A stretch of 64,000 nt of DNA from Cephalopachus bancanus (GCA_027257055.1 JAPVLO010000055.1:10315501-10379500), one strand, 5' to 3'. Positions 1-12,270 are shown, numbered from the stretch's first letter. The notes: generated by a model not told the origin, from the letters alone. Numbers and translations: made by a program.

Positions 1-1298
1 TGCTAACCTCCATGACGATGGAAAACATGCCCATTTTGCTTAGGGGTTTAAACTTGTATACCCAGTGTGAGGGACAGCGACTGCCACAAGTACTCAAATA
101 TGTGCTGAGTACACGAGTGAGCAAAATCTCAAAGAATGTGAACACCTATTAAGAGCAACATCCAAATAAGCAAATAATTACAATACTTGACAAAATACAA
201 CAGATGCTATCTTATAAAAACAATACTAGTAAAGAGTTCAACACAAATACTGGTTGAAATAGAGTACAAGGGTAGACCACATTAGATACAGACATTCTTA
301 TGTTAGTGATGGATACTAAATTATATGTGGTAGCCACATAATTCAATCTGCGTCATAAGGGAATGAGGTACTACACATAAATGGATTTTCCAGGTGAACA
401 GTATATCCTTTATACATTAAAGTTGATGATAGCTTTTATGATCATAATCATTCTAAAAAGAAATGCACATACTGTTACTTGCCTTAAACATTATGCTTAT
501 AATTCTGAGTCATAATTACAGGCATCAATTATTATACCATGCATGCCTCTAAGTTTCCTGGCATACTTTCCACAACATCCTTCTCCCTTCTAATCTACAG
601 GTGATAAAAAGGTGAGATATCAAAGTCATTGGTATAATATATAAATTAAAGCCAACAAACTCTAAATGTATGGCCCTGAGGATACATGAATTTTACATCA
701 GTTTTCAAAACTGTAATTCTAAAGACTCAGAGAAGTTTTCTGTTTGCTTTCTGAGGTCACAGTTGTATTTCAGATAGTTCACAAAGAAAAGTATTTTTAG
801 AGAATGGAGAAAAAATAACATAAACGTGTATAAATACCTATGGCACAAATAAGAAAGATGGCATAAATCTGACCACCTAGAAATATGCCAAATGAAAGAC
901 TCAAGCAGTCATAGTTTTCTCTTGCAGAAACTGAGTTGCCTACTCAATATTTGAAGGACAGGGTTTAGTTAGGGGTGCAATGAGCTCAGCTAAAAAAACA
1001 TCCACACTCTCAGCCTTACGTGTAGCTGGAAATAATCCTGTGACATTGCTCTGGCTAGGACTTCCAGGAAACTCTGAGGGAATCAATTTGCCCTGTCTGT
1101 GCCCTTTTCCTTCTTATTGCCTGATATTCAGACACAGTACTGGAGCTGTAGTAACATAGCTGACATGAGGTCATCAGCACACAGTGGGGAAACAGAAAGA
1201 CAGAGGAGCCCGAGTCCTGGAAGACATCCTGAAACCACTATAAGCCATAATGATGGCCCTCTAGCTTACCATTATGAAAGACAAATAAACCACTGCTT

Positions 1299-1564
1299 GT
1301 TTAAGTTGGAGTCTCACTCTGTGTCCCAGGCTGGAGTTCAGTGGCACACTCAAGACCACCACAGCCTTGACCTACAGGGCTCCGGCGATCCTTCCACCTC
1401 AGCCTTCCAAGTAGCTGGAACTACAGGCATGCATCACCAAGCCCAGCTAATTTTTTGATTTCGTCAAGTTGCCCAGGTTGGTCTCTAACTCCTGGGCTCA
1501 GGCAATCCTCTCACCTCTGCCTTCCAAAGTGCTGGGATTACAGGTGTGAGCTACTGCACCCGCC
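1299..1564 (-). mobile_element. Alu
   Basis: Minus-strand Alu with the GAGTTGGAGTCTCAC-type end. Target-site duplication TAAACCACTG[C/T]TT is at 1286-1298 and 1565-1577. Confidence 0.93.
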
Positions 1565-1689
1565 TAAACCACTGTTTTGAGAGCTATTACATGTAGGACA
1601 AAGCAATTCTTATCTGATACACTTTTTGGAGCTGTACTATTCAAAAAGATAATGGTTTTCAGGAAAGGCTGCCAAAATGTGTTTCTAGG

Positions 1690-1982
1690 TTTTTTTGAGT
1701 CAGAGTCTTACTCTACTGCCCAGGCCGCTGGAGTGTAGCGGCACGCTCACAGCCACCACAGCCTCAACCTGGTGGGCTCAGGCAATCCTTCCATCTCAGC
1801 CTTCCAAGTAGCTAGAACTACAGGCACGCGCTACCACACCCAGCTTGTTTTTTCAATTTATTGTAGAGATGAGGTCTCACCAAGCTGCCCAGGCTAGTCT
1901 TGAACCCACGAGCTCAGGTAACTCTATTTCCTTGGTCTCCCAAAGTGCTGGGATTACAGGCTTGAGCCACCGCACCCAGCCC
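1690..1982 (-). mobile_element. Alu
   Basis: A full dimer with the TTTATTGTAGAGATGAGG linker. The probable target-site duplication is worn. Confidence 0.93.
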
Positions 1983-2856
1983 GCCAGAAAGTTTTATTAG
2001 CTCCCCAAAGGTAGCAGGATCGTTACCTCACAAATTGGGCCCAACAAAACCTCTCTCTGGATTTTCCTAGTTCTTGCTTAACCAATCTAGTAACTAAAGT
2101 TGTAGAGATCTGAGTAGCTTACCACGTCAACTGTATTCTTCCACTTGGAAATGAATCAATAAAGGTAACTTCCATATCTAACCCCACACAACCCACAAAC
2201 CCCACGTCTACGTCCTTCCAAATAACACAGGAGTACAGAATCCACAGAACCCCTGCTCTACTACTTACAATGACCTCAAGCTAAAAGTCACCAAAATAAA
2301 ACAGAACACTCTGCACCAAGTGAAGCTTCCCACAGCAGGCATCATACCTCCTATTCAAGCATCTTTTTGCTCTTCCCAGTTTCTAGGTTCCCATAGCTAC
2401 TCATTCAGGTGTAGGAGACCTAAATAACCATTGTCCTGTAAGGAGCCCCTTTGGAGGATTTATACTTCTTCCAATAACTGTAGTAAAACTACAACATTTG
2501 GAAATCCTCCTCTGAAAATTCCTTTCAAGTCTGTTTATAAACATATAACAAAATCCATCACTTACAGTTAAAGTTTCAGTTCATCTTCTTAAAAAGGAGA
2601 AAAATGTCCAACATCAACATTACCCCCTCCTTGTACCAAGGAGAGTTAAGAGTGACTTTTTGTTCTTTTCCAAAAAAAGACTAAAATAAAAACCTTTCAC
2701 TACTCTAAAAAGGGCAAAGATTAGCCATCATTGAGAATATTCACAGGCCAAGAGGTCTATCCAGTTTATAAACAGAACAGAAAGAAATTAGAATTTACCA
2801 ACTGTGGCTGATTATGTGCTAATAAAGGAGACTATCAGGCAATTTTACTCACATTA

Positions 2857-3017
2857 ATTTTTTTTTTTAAGAGACAGGGTCTCACTCTGTTGCCCAGGCT
2901 GGAGAGCAGTAGTGCAATCATGGCTCACTGCAGCTTCAAACTCCTGGGCTCAAGGGATCCTCCTGCCTTGGCCTCCCAAAATACTGGGATTACAAGCATG
3001 AGCCACTGCACCTGGTC
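2857..3017 (-). mobile_element. Alu monomer (FLAM-like)
   Basis: A single left-arm unit with poly-T at its start, lacking a second arm. Consistent with an old free left monomer or a half Alu. Confidence 0.8.
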
Positions 3018-3184
3018 TACCCATATTATTTTATTTAATTGATCTAATATTTAAGAATCCTTTCCAAACTGATAACCAAAACACATTAACATGAAGTTAC
3101 TCAAATACTCTTTCGAGGCCAAGAAAGATGGGGAAAAAATTCAAACAACTCTTTTCAATTCTATAAAAATTAAATTTTAGAACT

Positions 3185-3772
3185 TTTAGGAATTGCCGCA
3201 CTGATTTCCATAGAGGCCGACTTTCCATATGACCCTGCAATCCCCCTCCTGGGAATATACCCAAAAGAACTCAGGTCACTCTATGAAAAAGATACTTGCA
3301 GATGTATGTTTATTGCAGCATTGTTCACAATAGCAAAAACATGGAACCAACTGTGCTGCCCATCAAAAGAGGGCTGAATTTAAAAAATGTGGTACATATA
3401 CACAATGGAATACTACACAGCCATAAAGAAGAACAAAATCATGAACTTCGCAGCAACCTGGATGAAATTAGAGTTTATAATACTGAGTGATCTCTCACAG
3501 AAACAAAGAACTGAGTATCACATGTTCTCACTCATAAGTGAACCTTGAATAACTACCATATCACTATAAGAAAAGGACTGAAAGTGGCGGGAAACTGCGG
3601 GGAGGGGTGAGGGGGTTGGGAGGTGGGACTGACAGCAGTTGATATCTGCCTGGGAAAGTGGGGGACACACCTCATCTATAAAGGAACCTGCATGGTAAAT
3701 ATTTGTATACCTAGCCCTGAGTTGCACCCCACAATTTTAAATAAAAATTAAAAGAGGAAAAAGAAAAAAAAA
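3185..3772 (+). mobile_element. LINE-1 3' end
   Basis: It shows the L1 ORF2 C-terminal signature (ACCCAAAAGAACTCAGGTCA region, then CCATCAAAAGAGGGCTGAAT) followed by the 3' UTR and A-rich tail. It is closely related to the copy at 15304-15766 but with a different truncation point. No clear target-site duplication. Confidence 0.88.
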
Positions 3773-4764
3773 GATCATTCCAGTGTAAAAACACTGAATG
3801 AATATGAAAAAAAAATTACATTTTATCAGAAGTTGTAGAATTGCTAAAAATAAAACAGCCTTGAGAAAGCTTCTTTAACCACAGCCCTTAAACTAAGCCA
3901 CAACTGAACTATTCCAGGTGGTTTCAAGTTATTTTAAAACTCCAATTTAAATTGATACAATATTAAACTGGATATAGTGATAATTAATATCCACTAAATG
4001 CTATCTTATGCATGATGTTAAGTTAAGCTTTAAACCAACTATGTGTCACTTCTATGGCCAAAAAATTAATATAATTTTATGCTTATCAATGTGCTGTTTT
4101 ATTCCAAGTGAGGTTATTTTCTTAATAACCCCTAAGAAAATATCTATAAAGTAAATTTAATGTTTCTAAACTATCATACTGTTTTCTAAATATGCTAATA
4201 TATGCTAACAAAATTACTGTCTATAATTACTGTATAACAATGAACAATCTCTAATTACAAATTTCATCTTATCTATTTATAACAATTTTTGACTATTCAT
4301 AATCATGCTAACTAACCAAAATATACTTTTTTAATATAGAAATGTTGAAAACATAGGCACTAGCATTAGATGAACTTTATTCTTAAGACTCAAAGGCAGT
4401 AGAGCTTAAACAGATTATAGTTTGTTTCAAGTCTACTAGAGCAAGGTTCAAATTTGCATTATATCAGGTAATATCTTGTATAGGAAACTGAAGAATTAAG
4501 GCTTTTATCCATAAATCAAGATAAGTAACAGTTTATGCTTTGCATAGTTGTTATGCAAGTTAAATAAGCTAAGATATATGAAATACATGTCATAATATTT
4601 GCATAACTATTTAATAAAAACAGTGGCTATCACAATATTATGGTAATAACAATATTTTTATATAAAAATTTCCTTAATACATGAGTTAACATTTAACGAA
4701 ATTAGGTACCCCATGTCAAAAAAAAAGTATTAAGTAATAGCTGTTAATTCAGCAACTTTAATAA

Positions 4765-5255
4765 CATTTATAATATTTGCACACCCATGCATATGGCAGC
4801 ATTATTCACAACAGCCACGGGATGAAAGCAACCAAATTTCCAACCGCAGATGAATGGATAAACAATATGTACTACATACATACAATGGAATATTATTCAA
4901 CCTATAAAGGAAGGAAACTCTGTTACATGCTACAACATGGATGAGCCTTAGAGATACTGTGCTAACCAAAATAAGCCAGTCACAAAAGACAAATGAGTCC
5001 ATTTATATGAGGTGTCTAGAACAGAACAGTCAAATTCATAGAAACAGGAAGTAGAATGGTGTTTGCCAAGGGTGAGGGGGACAGGAAAGAGAGAATTGTT
5101 GCTTAATGGATACAGAGTTTTGGCTTTGTAAGATGAAAACGTTCTGGACATCTGTAGTACAACAACATAGAAATACTTAACACTACTGAACTGTATCCTC
5201 AAAAATTGTAATAAAGTAAATTTTATGTGTTTCTTTACAATATAAAAATGTATAA
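4765..5255 (+). mobile_element. Old L1 (L1M-type) 3' end
   Basis: It contains the L1 landmarks 'CACAACAGCC', 'GGATAAACAATATG', 'CAATGGAATATTATTC' and 'AACATGGATGAGCC', diverged and without coding capacity. Confidence 0.8.
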
Positions 5256-5412
5256 ATAAAACTTCGTATATGTCTACAAACATAGATGCACATGTAAGCA
5301 CATACATACATACACATAAATACATATATTCACACATACTTATCAGTTAAAAATCACTCCTCATTAATCTTACCAACTGGCTAAAAAAAAATTACACTCT
5401 ATTGAAAATACA

Positions 5413-5726
5413 GGGGTCAGGCACATTAACTCCTGTCTGTAATCCCATTACTTAGGAAGACTGAGGCAGGAGGATCGCTTGAGCCGAGGAGTTCAAGACC
5501 AGATTAGACCACATGGAAAGGCCTCTTCTCTACAAAAAACCAAAAAATCAGCCAACTGTGGCGGCATCCACCTGTGGTCGCAGCTACTCGGGAGGCTGAG
5601 GCAGAAGGATGCCTGCCTCAGGTTGAAGCTGCAGTGAGCTGTGATTGCGCCACTGCATTCCAGCCTGGGTAACAGAGTGAAACCACAATTTAAAAAAAAA
5701 AAGAAACGAAAGAAAGAAAAATACAT
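5413..5726 (+). mobile_element. Alu (older type)
   Basis: Full dimer with a more general linker ('CTACAAAAAACC') and an A-rich tail. It lacks the CTCCAACTC end, so it predates the lineage-specific copies. Confidence 0.9.
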
Positions 5727-5933
5727 ACGACTCTAGACACAAGGTTATTTTCCCTATGCTTTATAGGACCAACGTATACTTTGCCACTTTAAAAATTTAC
5801 ACAAAAATTAGTAAGTGCCTAAAATGTCAGGTCAAATAATCTCCAGCTTTGTTATTCACAATATAATGGGATCAACATTTTTTTACTCATATAACCAAAT
5901 AAAAATATTTCATTTAAGTCATGCTTATTTTAT

Positions 5934-6211
5934 TTTTTTAAGACAGGGTCTCACTCTGTTGCTCAGGCTGGCGTGCAGTGGCATGGATCATGGTTCATTG
6001 CAGTCTGGAACTCCTGGGCCCAAACAATCTTCTTGCCTTAGCCTCCCCGTAGCTAGGACTACAAGTGCACACCAACATGCCCAGTTAGTTTGTTTGTTGT
6101 AGAGACAGGTCTCCCTACGTTGCCCAGGCTGGTCTCAAATTTCTAGCCTCAAGTGATCCTCCCACTTTAGCCTCCTAAAGTCCTGGGATTACAATCATTA
6201 GCCACTGTACC
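5934..6211 (-). mobile_element. Alu (older type)
   Basis: An AAGACAGGGTCTCACTCTGT-type AluJ-like copy. Flanks share an imperfect (A/G)TGCTTATTTTA duplication. Confidence 0.88.
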
Positions 6212-6679
6212 GTGCTTATTATAACACATAGACTAGTAAACACTCTCTTAAAGCTGTAGGGTCTTTAAAATCCCAAGGTTTATGGAATGAACAACCAAGG
6301 AAGAGAACTGGGTCTCCATTAAAGAAAATATTTCAAAAATTCCTAATTTTGTCTAGTTCATCTATTTATAAGAAGATCAGGTCTAGATCTCTAACGCTTC
6401 CTTAGAAGTACTTTAGATTTTAATAATCAAACTTCTTGATACTAATTATTCCATCAGGGAAAAAATATCAAGATAAATCTATATCCAATAGTTAATCCTA
6501 TTTATAAACTAAAATGTACTCCAAAAATATGGAATTTGAAGTGCTTTTAACTAGAGGAAATTACATCATCAGTATAGTCCACTATTACTGAGAGTATACT
6601 GAAGGTATCCTATGCATATAGGATCGGTAGTCAGCAAATATTTATGAAAAAAAACTTAATTTTACGAACTTGGCCTTAC

Positions 6680-6823
6680 CTCATTTCTCTCATCTACATC
6701 TTTGCATTTTTCAAGAAGAGCTTTCAGAGCAGGAATGTTTTCTTCTTCTACATAATTTATTACACTCTGTGATATCAGAACAGACATTTTCACAGAAAGC
6801 TGCAATTATCTCAATTTCAGTAC
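6680..6823 (-). CDS. KIDINS220: KIDINS220 exon 2: first coding exon (36 codons plus 5' UTR)
   Basis: Minus-strand exon. The acceptor (TTTTAACAG) lies just above 6823 and the donor (GTAAGG) just below 6680. The first 36 exonic bases are 5' UTR; the start codon is 6787-6785 and 108 coding bases follow, ending in phase 0. The 36 residues begin MSVLISQSVINYVEEENIPA and end VDERNE, which I recognise as the N-terminus of KIDINS220/ARMS. This is the lead-in to its ankyrin-repeat array. The full protein is a large membrane scaffold with N-terminal ankyrin repeats, a KAP-type P-loop NTPase domain with transmembrane segments and a long cytoplasmic tail. It couples neurotrophin and ephrin receptors to sustained MAPK signalling and is a protein kinase D substrate (established knowledge). 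The next exon, expected to start CGQTPLM, is not in the window, so intron 2 exceeds 6.6 kb. The open ORF on the other strand here is a shadow. Confidence 0.95.
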
Positions 6824-7059
6824 CTGTTAAAAGCAAATTAGACAAAATACACATAATTTGTGGTTAGAAAAAACCCAAGTTATTATTAAAAATAACATCA
6901 TTCTTAACATTAAGCTTGTGCAAGGTTATCTTCTGTGGCAGCAGTGAAAACAAGGCTTCACAAGGTTCTGGGAGCTCAGCTGTCAAAATGCTGACAAGCT
7001 GTCTCTTTCCAAGAACATACTCATCTCAATCTTAATTTATCCAAATCTCAACTACACAT

Positions 7060-7560
7060 GCATCCCCAAAACCTCCTGATCGCCACTCCATATAAAAGGA
7101 AGTGCTCCACTGTTCCTCCTACTGTCTCCATCCCAGAAAATGGCAACTTCAGGTCCGTTCTTTCAGGGCCAAAAGCCTTGGAATTATCCACAATTTATCT
7201 TACTCTTGCACACTACATTCTATCTAAACAATAACAACAACAAAAAATTAGCAAATCCTTTTATCTCTACCTACACAATATACTTCACATCTGACTACTA
7301 CTCACCACTTTCATCACCTGGTACAAGCCACCAAGATTCTCACCTGGATCATTGTCATAGTTTCCTCACTGGACGCTCTGCTTCCATATTGACCTCTAAC
7401 CTGGACCACTGGGAGAGCTTCCTAACTGGTCTGCCTGCCCCTGCATGACCTCTCACCTGATTACTGTCACAACTTCCTAACTCATCTCCCTGCCTCCGCT
7501 TTTTTCCCTTGTAGTCTATCCTCCAGAACACAACCACGAAGATCTTTCTAAAATGTACAC
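7060..7560 (+). repeat. L2 with internal triplication
   Basis: Pyrimidine-rich sequence with typical L2 ORF2-end phrases ('CTCACCTGGATCATTGTCAT', 'AAGATCTTTCTAAAATG'). A unit of about 55 bp is present three times in a row (about 7340-7392, 7393-7447, 7448-7500), with differences between copies. Confidence 0.7.
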
Positions 7561-7868
7561 TGAGTATATGTGGGTGGTCAGGAAGGGGAAGATATTGATC
7601 AAAGGGCAAGAAAATTTCAGTTAGGAGGAAGGAGTTCTGGTGATCTCACTGCACAGTATGGTGACTATAGTTAATAATAGTGTATTATATATTTCAAATT
7701 GCTAAAAGAATGCATTTTAAATAAATTGCACAAAGAAATAAGCACGAGAAGGGACAGATATGTTAATTAGCCTGAAATGATCATTCTATAATGGATACAT
7801 GTATCAAAACATGACACTGTACCCCACAAATATTATTTTCCAATTAAAAATTATATTAAATTATAAAG
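7561..7868 (+). mobile_element. Old L1M-type 3' UTR fragment
   Basis: The sequence 'ACAGTATGGTGACTATAGTT' and 'AATGATCATTCTATAATGG' is typical of L1M 3' ends and runs into an A-rich tail. Diverged; no target-site duplication seen. Confidence 0.65.
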
Positions 7869-7869
7869 A

Positions 7870-8045
7870 AAACCTTCAGTATGCATCAGAATCATCTAGA
7901 GAGCTTTTAAAACAGATTCCTGAGCCCTACTCTCAGAGATTCTGACCTAGTAGGTCTGGGTGGGCCCCTGAATCTGCATCTTTAAACAGTGCCCTGTGAT
8001 GCTGATTCTGCAAACAGACTCGGGAGAACCACATTGTGAGTAGTG
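7870..8045 (+). mobile_element. MER5-type hAT fragment
   Basis: 'CAGAATCATCTAGAGAGCTT' through 'CTGATTCTGCAAACAGACTC' is the familiar MER5A body, about 170 bp. Confidence 0.8.
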
Positions 8046-8144
8046 CTAAGTCAGAATGTGTCCTTTTTTCCCTCAAACAGCTACTTCAAGTACTCAAAGT
8101 AAAATCAATGTTTTTACCTTGAACTAGATGACTCCCAGTGACAA

Positions 8145-8515
8145 ATTCTCACCAGTGTTAACCTCTGACCTCAGCCCCCATCACTCCCCCCCAACCACTT
8201 GGCTGCTTGAACATGCTGAGACAGTCCTACCCAAGGCCTCTGTGCCACTTTTCTGTCCACCTAAACTTCTCTTCCATGGGACATGCACATGGCTCGCCTC
8301 CTTTCTTCCCTCGGGTCACCTCATTAGGAGGTCTTACCTGATGTGCAACATAAGAGATTATCAACCTCACATGGGCTCCAGAGCGTCCCTTTGTCCTGCT
8401 TTTACAGTTTCCATAGCACTTGCCACCATCAGAAAAAGGACATATTGTTTGTTTATTGTCCACCTATCACAACTAGACTTCAAGTTCCAAAAGATGGACA
8501 TCCAGATGCAAATAA
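8145..8515 (+). repeat. L2 3' end
   Basis: L2-type 3' sequence with 'GTCACCTCATTAGGAGGTCT' and 'CACAACTAGACTTCAAGTTC'. The open frames across it are fortuitous. Confidence 0.6.
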
Positions 8516-8529
8516 ACAATCAAATCCCA

Positions 8530-8745
8530 ATCCACACTTGCAGCACATATAGACACTAACTGAAAATTGACCTTAATGTAATATCTAAAATATAAAACTT
8601 CTAGAAGAAAACATAGACTTAATGAACTTGTATTAAGAAATATTTTTGATATAACACAAAAAGAATGAGCCATAAAAATAGACTCATAAACCAACATTCA
8701 TCAAAATGAAAAACGTTTGCTCTGTTAAGAAAATGAAATTACTTG
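8530..8745 (+). mobile_element. Old L1M-type ORF2 fragment
   Basis: 'AAAACTTCTAGAAGAAAACA' and 'TCATCAAAATGAAAAACG' are L1 ORF2 landmarks. The reading frame is destroyed. Confidence 0.65.
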
Positions 8746-9079
8746 GGAATTCTTTTTTCCTTCCATTGCCTTTCCTCTTAAACAGAAATGCCTACAACTG
8801 GTACTACATGCAGGACCCCCAACTGTGTTTTAGAGCAAATAACTTGTTTCTTGCGTCTCACAGGTTCACAGATAAAAGTGCCTCAGAATGGACTATACCC
8901 GGAGCCGCATTTATACCTGATTTAGATGAGATTTAGAACTTTTGAGCTGACGAGACTTAAATGAGAATTGCATTTTGCTTTGATGCTATAATGAGTTGAG
9001 ACTTTTGGGGATCTTGGGATGGGAAGAATAGGTTTTACATGTCGGAAGGAAATCTATCATTGGGGGCCAGAGGGTGGAA

Positions 9080-9640
9080 ACTATTGCATCTTAATATAAT
9101 TCTATTTATATTGCATTCTGGAAAAGGAAAACTATAGAAACAGAAAAGAGATCAGAGATCACCAGGGCTTAAGGTAGGAGAATGAGATGACTACAAAAGT
9201 TTGCAAGGGAATCTGAGGAGTCACTGGATATTCCTTTTGGGGGGGGACAGAGTCTTACTCTGTCGCCCAAGCTGGAGTGCTCATGGCTACCACAGCCTCA
9301 ACCTGTTAGGCTCAGACAATCGTTCCACCTCAGCCTTCTAAGTAACTGGAACCACAGGTGCATGCCACCACATCCCTGCTAATTTTTTCATTTACTGTAG
9401 AGACGAGGTTGCAGCAAGTTGCCCTGGCTGGTCAAGTCCCAGGTTCAGGCAATCCTCTCCCCTCATCTCCCAAAGTGCTGGGATTACAGGTGTGAACTAT
9501 TGCGCCTGAAGTTAATGGATATTTTCTATCTTGACTATGGCAGTAGTTATACAAATATATGCATTTGTCAAAATTCAAAACTGTCCACTTAAAAGGAAGA
9601 ATTTTATTATATGTAAATTATACTTCAATATAACTTACTT
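9080..9640 (+). mobile_element. Old L1M-type 3' end split by an Alu
   Basis: L1M-like 'AAACAGAAAAGAGATCAGAG' and 'TTTGTCAAAATTCAAAACTG' stretches lie on either side of the minus-strand Alu at 9235-9509. The flanking TGGATATT repeats at the Alu ends are its probable target-site duplication. Confidence 0.65.
9235..9509 (-). mobile_element. Alu
   Basis: Minus-strand dimer inserted in an L1M fragment. It has a GGGGGG run at the tail end. Confidence 0.9.
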
Positions 9641-9933
9641 TTTTTTTTTTTGAGTTGGAGTCTCACTCTGTCGCCCAGACTGGAGTGCAGTGACATATTC
9701 ATGGCCACCCCAGCGTCAACCTGCTGGGCTCCAGCGACTCTTTCTTCCGCATCAGCCTTCCAAGTAGTTGGAACTAAAGGCGCACGCTATCATACCTGGC
9801 TAATTTTTTATATGTTTTAGAGACGATATCTCGCCAAGTTGCCAGGGCTGGTCTCAAACCCGCAGGCTCAGGCAATCCACTCACCTCAGCTTCCCAAAAT
9901 ATTGGGATTACAGCTGAGTCACCGAGCTTGGCC
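9641..9933 (-). mobile_element. Alu
   Basis: GAGTTGGAGTCTCACTCTGT end. Flanks ATAACTTACTTTTT and ATACCTTACTTTTT form the duplication. Confidence 0.93.
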
Positions 9934-10158
9934 TATACCTTACTTTTTAAAATAATCCTTGAAAAAATGGTTATGCTAATTGACCCAATAATTTTCCTTG
10001 TAGGAATTATTCTAAAAACATGAGAAATGTGGCAAAGATTTTAAGGTTTTTAAGTATTACAGTTTTATTCATAAAAACAAAAAACTTAGAGATAACTATT
10101 ACATAAATTATGATAATTCACTTAATAGAATAATATACAGTCATTAAAATGTATCCCA

Positions 10159-10465
10159 GGCTGGGCACGGTGACTCAAGTCTACAATCCCAGCACTTTGG
10201 GAGGCAGAGGCAAGAGGACTGCCTGAGTCCAGGAGTTCGTGACCAGCCTGGGCAAATTGGCAAGACCTCGTCTCTACAATAAATCAAAAAATTAGCCAGG
10301 CATTGTAGCATGTGCCTGTAGCTCTAACTACTTGGAAGGCTGAGGTGGAAGCATCACCTGAGCCCAGCAGATCAAGGCTGCAGTGACCGTGAGAATGCCA
10401 CTGTACTCCAGCCTGGGTGACAGAGACTCCAACTCAAAAATTAAATAAATGAAATAAAATAAAAT
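10159..10465 (+). mobile_element. Alu
   Basis: Plus-strand dimer with linker CTACAATAAATCAAAAAATT and end ACTCCAACTC. A perfect 13-bp duplication, AAAATGTATCCCA, is at 10146-10158 and 10466-10478. Confidence 0.96.
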
Positions 10466-10819
10466 AAAATGTATCCCACACATGTATTAATAGAAAAATG
10501 CTTATAATATAAAAGGGAAAAATTAAGAACTATATAGATAGCATCTCAACTATTTAAAACATACTCATTTTTAAATACTGAAATGAAAGAGAACAAATGG
10601 TGATAAGTATCAGTGTAATTTTTATTTTCTTTAGAATCTTTACTTCCTAAATTTCTGGAATATGTACTTCTATCATTAGATACCAATAAGAGATTTTTTT
10701 ATTAGCTGTCATTACCAACACCCAATACTTTCATCTGTTTCCTCTTCTTACAGGATCAAGGAAGACATTCAGGATCTGGCTCGGCTCCCTTTATACCCGC
10801 CCCACCCCATCTTACAGCT

Positions 10820-11125
10820 CAGCAGCCCCCAACCTTTTTGGCATCAGGGACCAGTTTCGTGGAGAACAATTTTTCCACAGATGGGGGGTGGGGGCGGGGA
10901 GGCCTCATCATCCATTAGCTTCTCATAAGGAGTGCACAAACTAGATCCCTCGCATGCGCAGTTCACAGTAGGGTTCGGGATCCTATGAGAAGCTAACGCC
11001 AATACTGATCTGGCAGGGGGCGGAGCTCCACTCGCCTGCTGCTCACCTCCTGTTGTGTGGCTCTGTTCCTAACAGGCCATGGATGGACTGGTACCAGCAC
11101 GCGGCCCAGGGGTTGGGGACCCCTG
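10820..11125. mobile_element. hAT-type non-autonomous DNA transposon
   Basis: 306 bp with terminal inverted repeats (start CAGCAGCCCCCAACC; the end reads back as CAGGGGTCCCCAACC). The 8-bp target-site duplication is nearly perfect (TTACAGCT at 10812-10819, CTACAGCT at 11126-11133). The interior, with 'CCTCGCATGCGCAGTTCACA' and 'TTCCTAACAGGCCATGGA', matches a common mammalian hAT element. It has no transposase. Confidence 0.85.
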
Positions 11126-11133
11126 CTACAGCT

Positions 11134-11344
11134 TGGCCAAGCTGAAGCACTCAAAATCGCCACCATCTGCCATACTGCTCCACAAGCCTGCCTTTGCTCA
11201 GGCCGCTCCATCCATTTAGAACATCATCCTCAACTCCATGCTAAGAAGCATTCACCTCTGCAGAGTCAAACCATCACCACTTGATGTTGGGCTTACCTCC
11301 TAATGTCTCATGGCAGCCAACCCCATGCTCAGTGCCTAAGTTTA
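11134..11344 (+). repeat. L2 fragment next to the hAT insertion
   Basis: The sequence with 'CCTGCCTTTGCTCAGGCCGC' resembles L2 and seems to continue 10741-10811 across the hAT element. Confidence 0.5.
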
Positions 11345-11358
11345 AGATGCCTTCACCA

Positions 11359-11667
11359 GCCAGGTTCTGTGGCTCAGCCTGTAATCCCGCGCCTTTGGGA
11401 GGCTGAGGTGAGTGGATTGTCTGAGCCCGCGGGTTTGAGACCCGCCTGGGCAGGCGAGACCTCATCTCTACAATAAATCAAAAAATTAGCCGGACGTGGT
11501 AGTGCGCGCCTGTAATTCCGGCTACTTGGAAGACTGAGGCGGAAGGATCGCCGGAGCCCAGCAGGTCGAGGCTGCGGTGGCCGGGAGCAGCCACTGTACT
11601 CCAGTCTGGGCGACAGAGAGAGACTCCAACTCAAAAAACTAAATAAATAAAAATAAAAGTAAATTTA
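11359..11667 (+). mobile_element. Alu (young sub-type with left-arm deletion)
   Basis: The left arm reads AATCCCGCGCCTTTGGGAGG and GGGCAGGCGAGACC, with about 7 bases missing against other copies. Duplication AAGATGCCTTCACC lies just before 11359 (11344-11357) and again just after the tail. Confidence 0.95.
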
Positions 11668-12129
11668 AAAAGATGCCTTCACCATCTACACTCATCAAGA
11701 CTATTAAGACTGCAAGAGACAAATTTAAACTAGCTCAAGCAAACCAGAAAATTTTATTCTAAAGATACTAGTTTATTTATTTCCCATAACCACATCGTGG
11801 AAAGGTGGGTGATACTGGACCTCAAACTCCAGGAGGAGAATTTTCTTTGTCCACTGACTTACTCTACTTTCATTCTAGACGAACATCTTCTACATGTAAA
11901 GCAATGTGGCTGTCCACAATCAAATCAGATAGTTTCTGACACCAGAGAAAGCAGTCTATTCTTTGTTCTCAGATCCAAAAGTCCCAGAAAACGGCACTCA
12001 CTACCCAGAATGCCAACCCAGAACCAATCAACTATACTCACAAAGTTAGAAGGGGGTTACAAGGTCACACAGTATTGACATTGCTTCCCAAGAAGTAGTT
12101 GTAACGTAGGCAGTGATCTTTAAAATGTG

Positions 12130-12270
12130 TACTACACCATCTCTCACCTGGATCAACATGACAGGCTATCAACTTATGCCTCCTTCTCCAATCCCGCCCC
12201 CTTGAATCCATTGGCCACACGGAAGCAAGAGTGATCTACAATACATTCCTCTTAAAATCCCGGTTGGGAA
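12130..12270 (+). repeat. L2 fragment
   Basis: 'CTCACCTGGATCAACATGAC' to 'AAGAGTGATCTACAATACAT' follows the L2 consensus. Confidence 0.55.

Larger units (their letters stand above)
1..6679 (-). other. KIDINS220: KIDINS220 intron 2 (partial)
   Basis: No exon is visible between the window edge and the donor of exon 2. The block holds Alu copies, an L1 3' end and an older L1M 3' end, listed separately. The stretches 1-1285, 1983-2856, 3776-4764 and 6212-6679 are AT-rich. I see nothing recognisable in them beyond short homopolymers. Confidence 0.8.

Noticed and set aside
1..6660. Search for KIDINS220 exon 3
   Set aside because: No minus-strand segment encoding the expected CGQTPLMIAAEQG ankyrin stretch was found; it must lie to the left of the window.
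7140..7448. 102-codon ORF opening MATSGPFFQGQKPWNYPQFI
   Set aside because: It lies wholly within an L2 and its internal triplication; no sign of a gene.
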